64,000 bases of DNA from Halicephalobus mephisto (Eukaryota > Nematoda > Chromadorea > Rhabditida > Panagrolaimidae), in assembly GCA_009193035.1 (NCBI GenBank), contig SWDT01000139.1, forward strand, positions 1 to 64,000. Direction: 5' to 3'. Positions 1 through 12,400 of the stretch are shown piece by piece. Positions within the stretch are counted from its first letter, which is position 1. Every line of letters begins with the position of its first letter. Below the pieces are notes generated by a model. It saw only the letters and a program-made list of their open reading frames with translations. It made no database searches and was not told the origin of the DNA. The position numbers and the translations under genes were made by a program.

Positions 1-1549
1 GAATTAGTTTTTTAGAGTTTAATACTCTCCCTAATTTCCGTAAAATCAACACTAACTTTAGAAAAGAAACCTGAATTTTACAAATTATCTAATAAGTAGT
101 TCAAATTTGAAAAAACTTCTCTGCATTTCAGTATTAGAGATAATCGATAGAAAACTGTTTACGATCCTTAATAATGGTATACATTTTTTAACTTTTTCTT
201 CAAAGAACAAAGGATCAAAAAGCATATTGTTGATAGGATTGGATTCTCCGGTGTGTTTTCCTAAAACAAACCTCTATCTGAAGTCGCGAACAAATTAAAG
301 ATCTTTGAAATCATGCACTGGCGGAAATATTTGACTGATTGTAAAGTTGTTATAAACAAGCTGTTGCAAATGAGCCCACATATATAAATTCATCTAATGT
401 CAAGATCGTGTATAAGAATTCTTCCCTTCAATTGCTAAGGGAACAATTTCTCACTTAATTTATGAATTCTAAACGTTCATTTGATCTCAATTAAATTAAT
501 AAAATTATTTTTGATGCTCATAAGTTCTTTTTGGTTTAAATCCTTTTTCTACAAAGATAATGAATACTTTGCTATATAAAATATTAAAACTTATGTTAAC
601 GAATATCCTTCAATAAGCTAAAACATGCTGATAGACCGTGCCAGGTGTTCCCAAAGGCAACCTACATTTTGTGTTACAAATTGCTGAGCGTTAATGATCA
701 CTTTTTAAGTCTGATTACTTAATAAGGAAGTCAAATTATTCAATTACTCTAATAAATTTAGTAATTCACTTTTATTATGTTATGACCTTTATGAATTTCT
801 AAAAATATATTTTAACACTCTTCACATAGAGAAAATCGTGGCCTAAAAAGAAACTACCTAACTGTATTTTAAATGCCAGTAAATACGAAGAACAGTTTAT
901 TCAGTCGGAAAGCGTAAGAAACCGTTCAATCGGATGAGGTTTCGGAAATCATAGTTATGGATCATCCAGTTAGTTTTTGATAAAATTTAAGTTTAATCTA
1001 TACTTCAGTTGTTTTTGAGCGAATCCGAGTAAGTCTCTTCCCCCTTTTGTCGTTAATTATTTTGGACAAAATAAAGCAAGATTAGAACTAGTAAATACGG
1101 TAGAAATCTACAGTTTTCCCATTGGAATAAGAGCTCTGTGTAAAAGAAATGTTACGGTATGTAGTGGACAGACTTTCTAGAACTTCGTTATCCTGCAGAA
1201 GACTGTAGAATCCTACTGTGTTTGCGATATCAACTTGTGCTTTATTTATGCATCGATTATCAAATAAGGTCGGAGAGAGGTCCTCGCCCAGATGAGGCTG
1301 AATTCAGATTGATCAGCCTGAGGTTAAAGTAAAAGACTGGCCTTTCTGTGCTTTGGTCGCACCTCTCAAAATGTCGGCTGAATGGGCGGAACGCCATTGG
1401 CGGGTTATTTCCATCTTTTGTGGCTATAGCTTTAAATTTACCGTCAACCACTTCAACTACACGTTTATTTTTCGAGAAATAACCGATCTTATATAATTAA
1501 CGATCCTAATTCTATACTGATATTTTCAGCTACTTTTCATTTCCTGAAA
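1..1549. other. Upstream non-coding stretch
   Basis: AT-rich sequence with no gene I can support. The only coding-like patch is on the minus strand at about 1260-1465: an open frame of roughly 65 codons, higher in GC than its surroundings and preceded by a possible acceptor (GTGTAG near 1465). It ends at a TGA at 1260. I could not find partner exons, so I do not call it a gene. Confidence 0.4.
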
Positions 1550-4401
1550 ATGGCCACAACAGTGACTGAATCATGGCTCAACGAAATTATTTCTCAGTTG
1601 GAGGAAAACACTGAGACAACCACGAGGATCGAGGACAGTCCCTATTACAGGTAAATCTTTTGATTATAAATTGAAGTAATATTACCGACAATTCAAATAG
1701 AAAAGTTTAAACACACAAAAGAAAGCATAACTTTTGGTCCCGTAACAATTGCAAAATTTAACAAAAATGTGATACAACCATCACTTTTTTCATAAATATT
1801 TGACATTTGTGACGAAATTATAACGAAATCGTGAAGATTTGCATTTGTTACTGGGCCAAAAGTTACGCTTCTTTTTGTATGAGTCAACAGACACGACAAA
1901 TGTTTAAGTTTCCTAGTAATGCTAGGGATGACTTCAAAAACAAAAATAACTCTAGATTTTCGAGATTGTTTATTTCACAGTATGCAGTTTCGTGAAAACT
2001 GGTCAAATACAGGAAGCAATTTCATGTTTTCCAAATGCACGTTTGTTAAGTATCAGTTACTCATAAAACCCATGCTTCTATGCTAATCTTTTAATAGTTT
2101 TAACCATGTAAACAACGATTTCACGTTCTAGTCCAATGGCAATGCCAGCCACGTTTTATCTCGGAATGGATATCACCATGATAACTTTACAAACTTTGAG
2201 TATCATCGGAAATGGTTTCATCATAACTCTGTTCATTGGGTTCGTTTTTTAAAGATTACCGTAAAGAAACAAGAGCATTTAGAACACGCAAATTGAGAAA
2301 AAACATGTCACTTCGATTACTTCTTCTACTGTGCGTCACCGATTTTCTCTTTGCCCTATCGAGTAAGGCTCAAGGTTGTTACTGTAAAACATAGCAATTT
2401 CTTCCAGCATTACCATATTCAATTTACTATACGGTAAAATGGAATCCAGTGCTCTTGGATCACGATCCCATATACATTGTCACGAGCGCTATTCCTTTGA
2501 TCGTTGAGTTCAAGGTCAATTTGATCACTTCGATTATGATTGCAGTTGATAGATTACAGGTTGGTCAGATTACTGTAGTACCAAAAAATAAAAAGAAATA
2601 AATTCAGGCAATGAAAGCCCCTCTTTACTACCGAAAAAAAAATCAGACCTTATTTGTCTCCATAACCATCGCCATCGGACTTCTCCTGTCGATCATCGAG
2701 CTTATCCTGGAATATAAAACAACTAACTTCAACGTTAGAAAATATAATTGCTCAGGGCTAGGTTGTTTTCAGAATCCAACATTCAGAGCTTACTGGGGCA
2801 TCTCGAATATGGTGAGGATTCTGAAAAATTTGGGCTGAAATCGAAAAAAATGGAAAATTTCCCTTAAAAGCCCGTTTTTTCGCTTAATTCTCTTTATTCA
2901 GAGGATAGATGGTTTATTTTTATATTTATTAATTAAATTAAATCAAAATTTACTTCAGGATATCAAGTCATAAGTATCCTGGAGGATCTAAGAGGCTGAG
3001 AGCGCGCGCCAACCACGCGTGCTGGCCTAAAACGTTCTCTCTCGATCGGCGCTCTTTTTGAAAAAGGGCCCAACGAGTCTTCTTTTCGAGGCATTGAAAA
3101 TTCAAATAATCATTAATTTTATTTCTTTTAATTTTCACAAATTCAAATTTTATTAAAAATTCTCCAAAACGGTAACATCGGAATTTAAAAAATTGATCAT
3201 TGAAGAAATACAGTATACTATCACTTTTGCAGCATTAATTTTTTTGCTGTTTTTATTCTGTTTTGATCTTGATACATTGTTCTCAAATTACAATGTTTAC
3301 AAAAAGAAATTAGACATTAATGTTTTTCACATTAGTCAACACTGCTTTTTTTGATGCATTAAAGAATTTTTAATGTACTTCCGCATACGATTTGTTTCAA
3401 AGACATTTCATAAAAGCATATGAAAATTCAATCACTGAAAAAAATAAAAAAAAATAAATTCTAGTTATCTGGAATGGGAATCAAAGAATTTCCTAATAAA
3501 CCATAACTCAATATAATTTAGCCTGTTTAATCTGAGCTTCAATATACCAAACCTGATTCATTCTAACTAATGCCTAAGCCCAAACCCAAGTCTAAAGCCA
3601 GCCTAAGCCTAAACCTGATGAAGCTTAAACCTAACCTGAAACCTAAATCCAGCTTAAACTCAAGTCTAAGAGTAGTCTAATCGCAAAAAAAATACTTTTC
3701 ATTGCTCCTCATTATCATCTTCCTAGTACCTCGTTGAAGCAACTCACAACTATTTGTTTCGGATACAATTTCATAAGTTTCAAAATGTTTTGTATATCTG
3801 AAAAAAATGCAGAATGCCAATGATCTTCAATTCTAAATTCTAAAAGATACTACATCAACTTAACTGATAATTGTGTGTTTCAGGCCCTGGATGGAGTAGC
3901 CCTTATATTGACTTTGTGGGTTGCTATTGAACTCAGTAAACTCCGTGGAAAATCCGTATCCATGACCAAAAAGGATGAGAAACAGATGATTCAGGTTAGA
4001 CGAGAATTTGAGGTTCATTTTTCCTTCTTTCCTTTGTTTTTCTTTATGTCATGTTTTTGCTTATTTATAATTTCATCTTCCAACAAAAATAATAGCAATG
4101 CAATTTTCAGACAAACAAACTCTCATTAGGAATATTGGTGAATTGTTTTCTGTTTCTTATGATTCCCTCATCATTCGTAGGAATCGTGGAGGTGGCAGGA
4201 CTCAAGACTTTCAAGATATTCGGTCAGTTCTACTCCACAGGACTACTATTTGCAGGAGTCACTAACAGTATCATTTACATCAGTCTCCACGTGGAATTGA
4301 GACAAGCTGCGATCAGACTCATCAAGAAAGGAAGCTTCATGAAAGAAACATCATCTGTCACCACTGTTAATGCTACAGGGACAATGTTGGAAGGATTATG
4401 A
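1550..4401 (+). CDS. Seven-transmembrane chemoreceptor A (srbc-like)
   Basis: Seven exons: 1550-1650, 2132-2239, 2283-2362, 2408-2559, 2608-2811, 3884-4012, 4111-4401, giving 354 residues with all phases consistent. The start is the ATG about 20 bases after a TTTCAG that may be a trans-splice site. After a hydrophilic N-terminus of about 35 residues come seven hydrophobic segments. Recognisable points are a DRLQAMKAPLYYR stretch after TM3 (DRY-like position), a loop with the pattern C-x3-GCF-x5-F-x2-YW before TM5, and a VELRQAA tail after TM7. The GC..CF..YW loop and the N-rich TM6 entry resemble nematode srbc receptors, but subfamily assignment is an inference. Exons 1-5 carry TM1-5 and exons 6-7 carry TM6-7, separated by a 1.07-kb intron. 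A poly(A) signal AATAAA lies at 4430. Probably a chemosensory GPCR. Confidence 0.8.
1711..1880. repeat. Foldback MITE-like element, family 1
   Basis: About 170 bp with inverted ends of about 35 bp: the left end reads ACACAAAAGAAAGCATAAC and the right end is its imperfect reverse complement. It lies in intron 1 of receptor A. Related copies occur at 36233, 39696, 40064, 49541 and 49769. It has no coding capacity. Confidence 0.75.
2812..3738. repeat. Duplicated intron block, copy 1 (receptor A)
   Basis: Nearly the whole intron 5 of receptor A matches, in inverted orientation, bases 22800-21781 in intron 5 of receptor C. The shared block starts at the splice donor. It includes a GC-rich island at about 2995-3090 (GCGCGC, ACGCGT, CGATCG and GGGCCC sites within 90 bases of otherwise AT-rich DNA), an AT-rich middle and a telomere-like tract. 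Identity is clearly higher than between the flanking exon 5 copies. Confidence 0.85.
3565..3672 (+). repeat. Degenerate telomere-like (GCCTAA)n tract
   Basis: About 105 bp dominated by GCCTAA and variants (CCCAAA, TCTAAG, ACCTAA), the complement strand of the nematode telomere unit TTAGGC. It lies inside intron 5 of receptor A. A longer copy in the opposite orientation is at 21845-22060. Confidence 0.7.
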
Positions 4402-5289
4402 ACTATTGGAAATTAAATTTGTTTCAATTAATAAAGGTAAACTAGAACATTTTTAAAGATATAAATATCTGAAAATTCAACGATGAATGGCAATTGACGT
4501 CATTTGTTTTTAATAAAGAAAGTTGTCTGTTGTTGATGTAATTAGGGTAGCAGTATATGCAAAATATGAAAGAGCTCTTTATTAAAATAGACCTGATCTT
4601 TAGGTTTCACAATATAAGGGTAAATTAAAATTCTTTTTTTATATTTCTGAAATTATAGCTTAAACGTACTAAGGGGGTCCAAAAATAATGTTTGATGATT
4701 TTTGAAAAAAATTTCCAAAGCTTTCTAATTCTCCGTTGATAAGTTAATCTTCTGGAAGTCATTTCCAATGCGAACATTCTTCTACATTTCAAGAATAGTT
4801 TGCAAAAAGAGTTATGGTTGATAGGTCTCTCAATAATAAAGTTAATGGTATGTAATATCGCAGAAGCTAGTTAGTTTTCATGTACCAAATTTGAAATTGA
4901 AAATTATTTGGTAATTGAATTGAAAAAATTCACAACTCAATTACCAACATATTTAGAAAGGTAGTAATTCAAATTTTAAATGTACGGAAATCTCCATTAA
5001 TTGGCGAGCAAGCTAGAGATTGTAATCGTCAACTTACTGAGAATTGCTTCAACGTGTCTGCTTTTACAAATGGTGTGATTTACTTTTATCAATTGAAAGA
5101 AGATTGATTTTCAATAGATCATAATTGCTCTACAAATACTTTTTGCTGTGGTACAGTCCAGGTTCTCGAGAGTTTACTTATTTATTCCAAAGGGTCCATG
5201 AAATCCCGAAGAGAACAATCTAAACGCAACAATGATGAACATTCGATCAGAACCAGTCCGCTTTAAAAAACAGTGAACGCAATTCTACT
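4402..5289. other. Gene-free stretch
   Basis: Holds the 3' UTR of receptor A (AATAAA at 4430) followed by AT-rich sequence with no supported gene or clear repeat. Confidence 0.5.
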
Positions 5290-5600
5290 GTAGTTTCAAG
5301 GACTATCAAGGTAGAAGGTAGTTCATGTCTTGTGTCACTCTTGTAATGCCAATAGTGTTGACCGATGTGGTCCCTTTCATGAAGCATCTATGCTTAATGA
5401 GTCTGATTGTTCTTTTCGCTCAATTCCACGTGGAAGATCACAGAAACCACGCTGTTGAGAATTTCTGCTAATATTCATCCAAAGCTGTAAAAGGGACTAG
5501 CTATTTTGAAAATATAATGTTCCGCGATTCCTATGAATATCATGGGAATCATCAGAAACACAAACAAGGTCACTATAATTCTAAATGAATTCTTGTAATT
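5290..5600 (-). pseudogene. Relic of a receptor last exon (copy E)
   Basis: Read on the minus strand, this is homologous to exon 7 of the four receptors: the TM6 segment (LFVFLMIP), a VGIVE-like turn (here IGIAE), the FKI-x-SPFY segment, LNSVV, the FHVEL tail and the final FMKET-like stretch are all recognisable. Several in-frame stops and at least one frame change interrupt it. No matching upstream exons could be recognised, so this is a 3' fragment of a dead receptor. Confidence 0.75.
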
Positions 5601-8600
5601 CAGAATATTTGAGTTATGATATAGGAGTTTAGAGTAAAGAAACAACAGTGAATTCAGCAGTATTTTTCATACAAACGTGGGACTAATTGTAGCATCAGTT
5701 TCTTTTTACTGAGACCATTGAAAGATTTATTTTGTAATTTCCAATACATATTCGACAGAAATTACGTATTTGAAATGTTCTGATTACATTTCCGACAATT
5801 TCTGAATCTTGAATTACATGAAACGCAAGATTTTTATTTCAAAAATTTCATTATTTTGAAAACAAAATGGTTGTCCAAAAGATCATCTAGGAAAAGTGCA
5901 CTCCATGTCAACGAAATCTTGTTTGATTCATTTCGCAAAAAGTACTCTTGTATCTCGGACTGTAGGAGTAATTTTAGTATCTTCAAAGGTACTTTGATAT
6001 CCAGTAGTTAGACAAAATATATGCATAGTTCCTACAGAAACTACAGAAAATAGTGTATTTTCATGAAATACCTTGCCTTTTTTAAATAAGTTTCTAATTT
6101 TTTAGAATTTTTATTTTTACCATGTTTGCATCTTCCAATAAATTTCAAATTCTATTTCATTGCAAAGGTTTACTTTGATAAATTATTGAAAAAAATTTAA
6201 TCAAATTTGTATAGTGTATTTCCGCGACTTTACTTCAAATTTTTCGCCATTTGTATACAAATGTGAGTTTTGTACTTTTCCACCAAGGTAATAATTTAAA
6301 GAAAAGGTCGAAAATTATTTAAAATTTCTTCATGGCAGTTGTTTGATCACTAATGTAATTGAAGAATTAATGTCAAGCATCGTTCCCAACAGAGTTTTAT
6401 TTTTGTATAATGTCGTTTGTACGAAATGGACATAACCTATCCAATCAAATGGGAGACAAAAAACAAGTCAAGATATGTTTGATCTAATTTTAATATTTAA
6501 TTCATTGCAATAATAAGATTTTTTCCTATTATTTTTTAAAAGATGAAAATTTCTCTAAGAACAAACAATGAAGAAAAATATGGATGATTTTCCACATGTC
6601 TAAAAAATCAATTCAGATTTATACCGCAATCAAGTGAATTTGAGTAAAGGAAAACGTAATTAATATATGATTAAAACATGATACTGGATAATCATCATTC
6701 TATATAATTTTGAGTATGTTGCAAAACAATCGTTTGATATTTGTCCGCAAAACACACTGATTGGCCAGATTTGGTATTTGACTCATGGAACAGCTAGTTA
6801 ATGAGTGAGCAAGAAAGATCACCCACAAAGGACGAGAAAATAAGATGCTGACAATTAACCGACTTTAAATATCTTCTGGAAATTTCTTATCGCTCTATTC
6901 AATTTTAATCTATGTAAATAAGCAAGTTACATTGAAATATTATAGTAGTTGAGGGATCTTCAAGGCGATAAACATTGTAATAAACTTTACTGGAATAAAT
7001 TACTTAAACTCTGACGGTTGTGACTGAAAGTTGGGTAACACTAATTTGACAAAAAAATTGAAGCAAGATATTGAAAAATCGACTGTCGACATAATGCATT
7101 TTAACACGAACGTATTGAAATAATGCATTAGTAGGTTGATCGCTTTTCAGATGTTCAGTTGGGTTTGCTTCCTCTATTTTACAAATTTTCTACTTTCTAC
7201 AGAATTGATGAGTTGCTACAGTACGTAACAAAGTGATTTCGTGTAGCTTTCAATTACATCTTAGGATTACTAGCTGGGAACAATGTTAAAAACAACGGGA
7301 AGGAGCTACTGTAACAGTGCAAGACTGAAAATTGAAGAGCTACATGATATGTCGTGGAAAGATAAAAAACATGAAAGTGACTGCGGAAAAGTTCTTAATT
7401 ATCAGACACCTGAGGAGGCATATTAAAGTTCACAAATCAAAAGACAAAAAATGCCATTTTTGTAGTCCAGTGGAGATTTCTTGACGAAGAATTGACATAT
7501 GAACGATCAGAAGCTCTTGGGAACATTTTAATCTTCAGGTTGCAAAATCATTCAATGAATACCTACATTCCGGGGAAATTTCGGAAGACTTGTCTATCAA
7601 TGAAGAAGATTCTGGAAAATTTTCTTAGAAAAATCTTTGAATCAACGAGTTACTTGTAATAATCACTTTTCATCTTGACAAAAACTGTGAGAAAGTTTTG
7701 TGATTTGTTTGCTAAATTTTTAATCAACAAAAAATACTGTTTTGCTATAACTTTTCCATATTTAGCAACCCGGAAATTATTTTTCCCATTATGTAATACT
7801 TAAAGGACAAGGAAGTACTACAACAACATAATGCTATATGCTAGACGAAAGCCTCTAATTTTAATGTACTCTACTTGTCAACCACTACACACAAATCCAA
7901 ATATTAAGAAATAAGCAATCGAGTTTAAAACTTTCAACTGCAATACTTTCTTGATCCATTCACACATAAAGGACACAAATGATTCATAGTACATTTGACA
8001 ATCTATTTCGGTAAATTTCAAATTCACCCTTATCTCTACAAATACAGTATTGGAGAATATCTGAATTATTCAACAGTGGAACTAATATACTAATTTAAAC
8101 TTATGCCTCAAATAATTTTCGTAAGCTTTATCTAATTATAGTGTTGCATGCTTTTAACGATGGCTGCTAGAATTTAAATTGATCAATCAATTTGAGTTTA
8201 ATTGTAATCATTTTAAAAAACAATATGCTTAGATAGTGTAGAGTTCGATTGTAGCCTTTTACTGTCTAGAATTAAACAATACATATGTTGTGGATACATA
8301 GTCTCCATTGTCAGAGACACTCAGAATATCCAAGGCTGAATAATCCTCTCTTTACTGACGATATAAAAACAGACACTGTATGTTAGTCGAGATTCCATGA
8401 GTGTTACACTTATACTATTAATATTGTTCTATATTATGTTCGTGTTTAGTCCTAATAAAAGACATAACAATACTTTATAATGTGGGATTAACTGGAGACC
8501 CTTAAAATGTGTTGCTTCCTTAACGTTTGCTTTCTTTTTACCCTGTAATTTCTCCATCATGAAGTAACTATTACTATAAAATCAGAAATCATAATTATGA

Positions 8601-9457
8601 CTGTTTCATTAAGTTATCCCCCAAATTACCTCTATCATGAGTAAATAATGACCACCTTGCATTTACTCCATGTGAAACTTTGAAATCTTCGATTGAAATC
8701 CCAATATTCTGTTTTAGTCTATCGATGACGTCAAGCACATTAACTTACTTAACATTCCAGGATATGGATATCAGCAGATTAGTCAAAACATTTTTAATCT
8801 TTGTTTTCTGTCATTTATATAAATTTGGTTGATTTTTTTTAATCTTCAAAAACCACTAGTGCTTTTTCAAAAAGATTGTTTTTGTTCATTTTCAGTTAAT
8901 TCGAATCGAAATCCCCACGAAGGACCTTCAGAAATTTAATATTCTTGTCACTTTGGATGCACTTATAACCTCTTGTCTCCTGACCAATTTTTTGTGAAGG
9001 TGAGAAATAAATTTAAGTCACCTGCATAAATCATTATAATAATTAAATTTCGCTAATGAGCTTCGCTCTTCCTCGCCGATTAACTATCCACTGAGAACGA
9101 ATAACATATTTAATTAACGAATTTTCCATAAGGGCTTGTTCATTTGAGATTTTAGTTCTCTACAGCTCATAAGTAAAACAGGATAAGTATCCAAGTTACA
9201 GCCCAAATTCTATTAAAAATTAACAAACCTATAGGCGAAATAATGTTAACCACCTTTTATCATTAACCTCGTAATGCTCTTGGTAAAGTTCTAAAAGTCT
9301 ATTTTGACGTGGCTCAAATTGGTAGCTTTGTGATTATGCCACTATTGTCATTAACTATTACTTGAATGTTTATATAACATTTGGAAGATCTCTGTTAACT
9401 CACATTTCTAATTCTATATCAATTCTTGTAGCTGTGTCATTTTTTACAGCTATATAA
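5601..9457. other. Gene-free stretch
   Basis: Nearly 4 kb of AT-rich DNA. Apart from a possible zinc-finger relic at about 7370-7485 I see no coding signal and no well-defined repeat. Confidence 0.45.
7370..7485 (+). pseudogene. Possible C2H2 zinc-finger relic
   Basis: One frame reads DCGKVLN. The next frame continues RHLRRHIKVHKSKDKKCHFC, which together look like the end of one C2H2 finger (H-x3-H), a linker and the C-x2-C start of the next. The frame change and the following stops (TGA after about ten residues) indicate a decayed fragment. Short and unsupported by splice sites, so tentative. Confidence 0.3.
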
Positions 9458-12400
9458 ATGACTGAATTCTAAGTTGATGGAATTATTTTTTAATTTAAAA
9501 AAAGCCTTAGAAAATTTACCACATCAACGTGATCCTTATTATAACCTACTTCATAAACTTTTGAATTAGACTAAGATGAATGACGATTGAGATAGATGAA
9601 AACCTATGAATACATATTACACATGACTTAATTTTCCAGCAACTATAGAGGCGGCCTAAACGACAAAGCTGTATTTAAATTTTGAATGTTGTTTACTCTA
9701 TTGTAGACGGTCTACAGGAAGCAATTACTGTCTTTTCCAAGCACAGTATTTGCAAATAAAACTTACTAATAGCGTTACGGCATTTTTTAAAATCCTTTAG
9801 TAATTTCTTAATCGTATCAACAACAATGATTTCAACTTACAGTCCTATGGCAATGTCGGCTGAGTACTATCTCGGAGTCGACATCACCCTCTTAACCTTG
9901 CAAGCTCTCAGCTCTACCGGAAATGGTTTTATTATCATTTTATTTCTAGGGTTTGTTTATTAATGATTAATATAAGTAAAAAAACGCTTAGGACACCGAA
10001 GTTGAGGAAGAACCTTTCGCTTCGACTATTGTTCCTACTCTGCATTACGGATTTCCTTTTTGCAATATTAGGTAAAATATCAAACCATTATTATGAAAAT
10101 TAACTCTTTTCTACAGCGTTGCCCTATACCATTAACTACACCGTGAAATGGGACCCAGTGACGTTTGATTATGACCCCATGTATATCATCACAAGTTCCA
10201 TTCCTTTGGTCGTTCAGTTCAAAGTCAATTTGATCATCACAATCATGGTTGCAGTTGACAGATTACAAGTAAGTATTACTATAGTGATGATCCAAACAAA
10301 TGAAATTCAGGCAATGAAAACACCTGCTTACTACCGAAGAAAAAATCAATGCGTTTTTGCCTATGGAACGCTTGTCCTGGGACTTTTGTTAGGAGCTGTT
10401 GATGTTTTTCTGGAGTATCGCACTACTCAATTCGACGTCAGACGCTTTGGATGCCCGAGTATTGGTTGTTTTCAGAACCCAGTATTCAGAACATACTGGG
10501 GTATCTCAAACACGGTGGGAATTTTGAAAAATTTAACCTTAAATTGAAAAAGACGGAAAATTTTCCTTAGAATCCACTTTTTAAAATTAATTCTGCTATT
10601 CAGGAAAGTGAACAATTTATTGTTATATTTATTAATTTAATTAAATTGAAACTTAGTCCAGAATCTCAAACAATTAAAACTTCATCAAAAATGAATGAAC
10701 AATACTCCGTGAAAAATGTTTTTCTTTCTGTTTTTTTCTCAAACTAGTTAATTGACTAAGTTTGTATATTTAAGTAAAATAGATCATGATCCATCTCATA
10801 ATATTGATTTTATCTTTAGATAACATTTGATGCGGAAATTGGCAATTTTTGCAAGATATCCGTTAAGTTTCTTCAAGATTTCTTGTACGATTTCCTCTTT
10901 GGAAGTTTAGAAAAGTACCTTCGTAATTTCTGGTATTTGTTTGGTAGAAGTCTTGTACATAAAAAACGAGTTTAAAATAAATTTCCTGACAGATTCAGGA
11001 GATACTATAAATGCTCATCTCCGAAATTTCTAATGTTTCACCTTTCCCTTTTACTATTTGCTTTAAAAGTTTTTTGGATATTGCAATTTCACCGAATAAC
11101 AGTCTAAAGGGAACAATAAATCCCCTATTTAAATATATTTTCAACATGATACCATTCCTCGACCCTTTTGGCAGCAACTGAGATATTTGCAGGGAGTGTA
11201 ATAGGTTTAATTAGAAATACAGTAATTAATTACGTTGCATAACTTGCTTTGGATTCAAACAATGTTTGCATATTAAAAAATAGAAACATTTTCGTTAAAC
11301 AGGAAGTTGAAAAGCTTCCGGTTGTGATGGCGCAGACTCATAACATCGATGAGTTTATACAGGCTCTTTGACGTCAATGATGGTAAAATCATCGATGCGA
11401 AACCTCAAGGATGTTGCTGTCAACAACTACATCTCTAATTTTGGTAAACATTGCCATGATTAATCAGAATTAATTTCTTGAGATTGTTGTTTTTTAGGTT
11501 TCTAACACCACAGCTTATAGATCATTTCTGTGATATAATTTTCTTCAAATAGAATTCTGAATCGATTATTTCTAAAAGCATCTAAACTGTAAGACTAGTT
11601 GATGTTGACTATCGTTGTGTTTAACTCCCAACATTACAAAGGCAGATATACTGATTCTCTTTGGCACTAAATCTTCTAGCAAAAATGAACTCAGAAAATA
11701 TGTTTTGGTTAATCATGACTTAATCCTTACTACAATACGAGAATCCAAAAATAAGATCTTGGTGAGACAAATGTTTAATACGGGGTTTATTATCCACTTT
11801 AGACTGTCATTCGGTGAAATTGCAATATCCAAAAAACTTTTAAAGCAAATGATAAAAGAGAAAGGTGAAAAATTAGAAATTTCAGAGGTGAGCATTTATA
11901 GTATCTCCTGAATCTGTCAGGAAATCTATTTTAAATCCACTTTTAATATGTATCTTGAGGAACGTAGTCTCTAAAAAACGTGATAACTTCCTCTAAGGCC
12001 ATTTTTCTCTAATAGAGAAGTTGGTGTTAACAGGTGATTTGAATTGTGTATCGCCATTACACCAAAGAATACTCTAGTTTCAGTGCCATGGAACTTCATT
12101 TAGTACTTTTGATATCCACGAAATAGACCTAAACCATCTTAATCAAATGCTAGTAATGAATTACTTGAATCTTGCAAAGACAAATTGAGAGATATGCATT
12201 TTTACTAACATCCGTCTGAATAACTTAATTTATGAATAAATATTTCAGATTCTCAACACAATAGGCCTTGTTTTGACGCTGTGGGTCGCTATCGAACTAA
12301 ATAAAATCCGAAAAAAGTCTTCACCGACAAATACGACAAAAAAGGATGAGAAACAGATGCTCCAGGTTAGACGAGAATTTGAGGTCCATTTTTCCTTCTT

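Noticed and set aside
10119..10547. Unspliced 142-codon ORF in receptor B spanning exons 4 and 5
   Set aside because: It reads through a 42-nt intron that happens to lack stops. The paralogues have normal introns at the same point.
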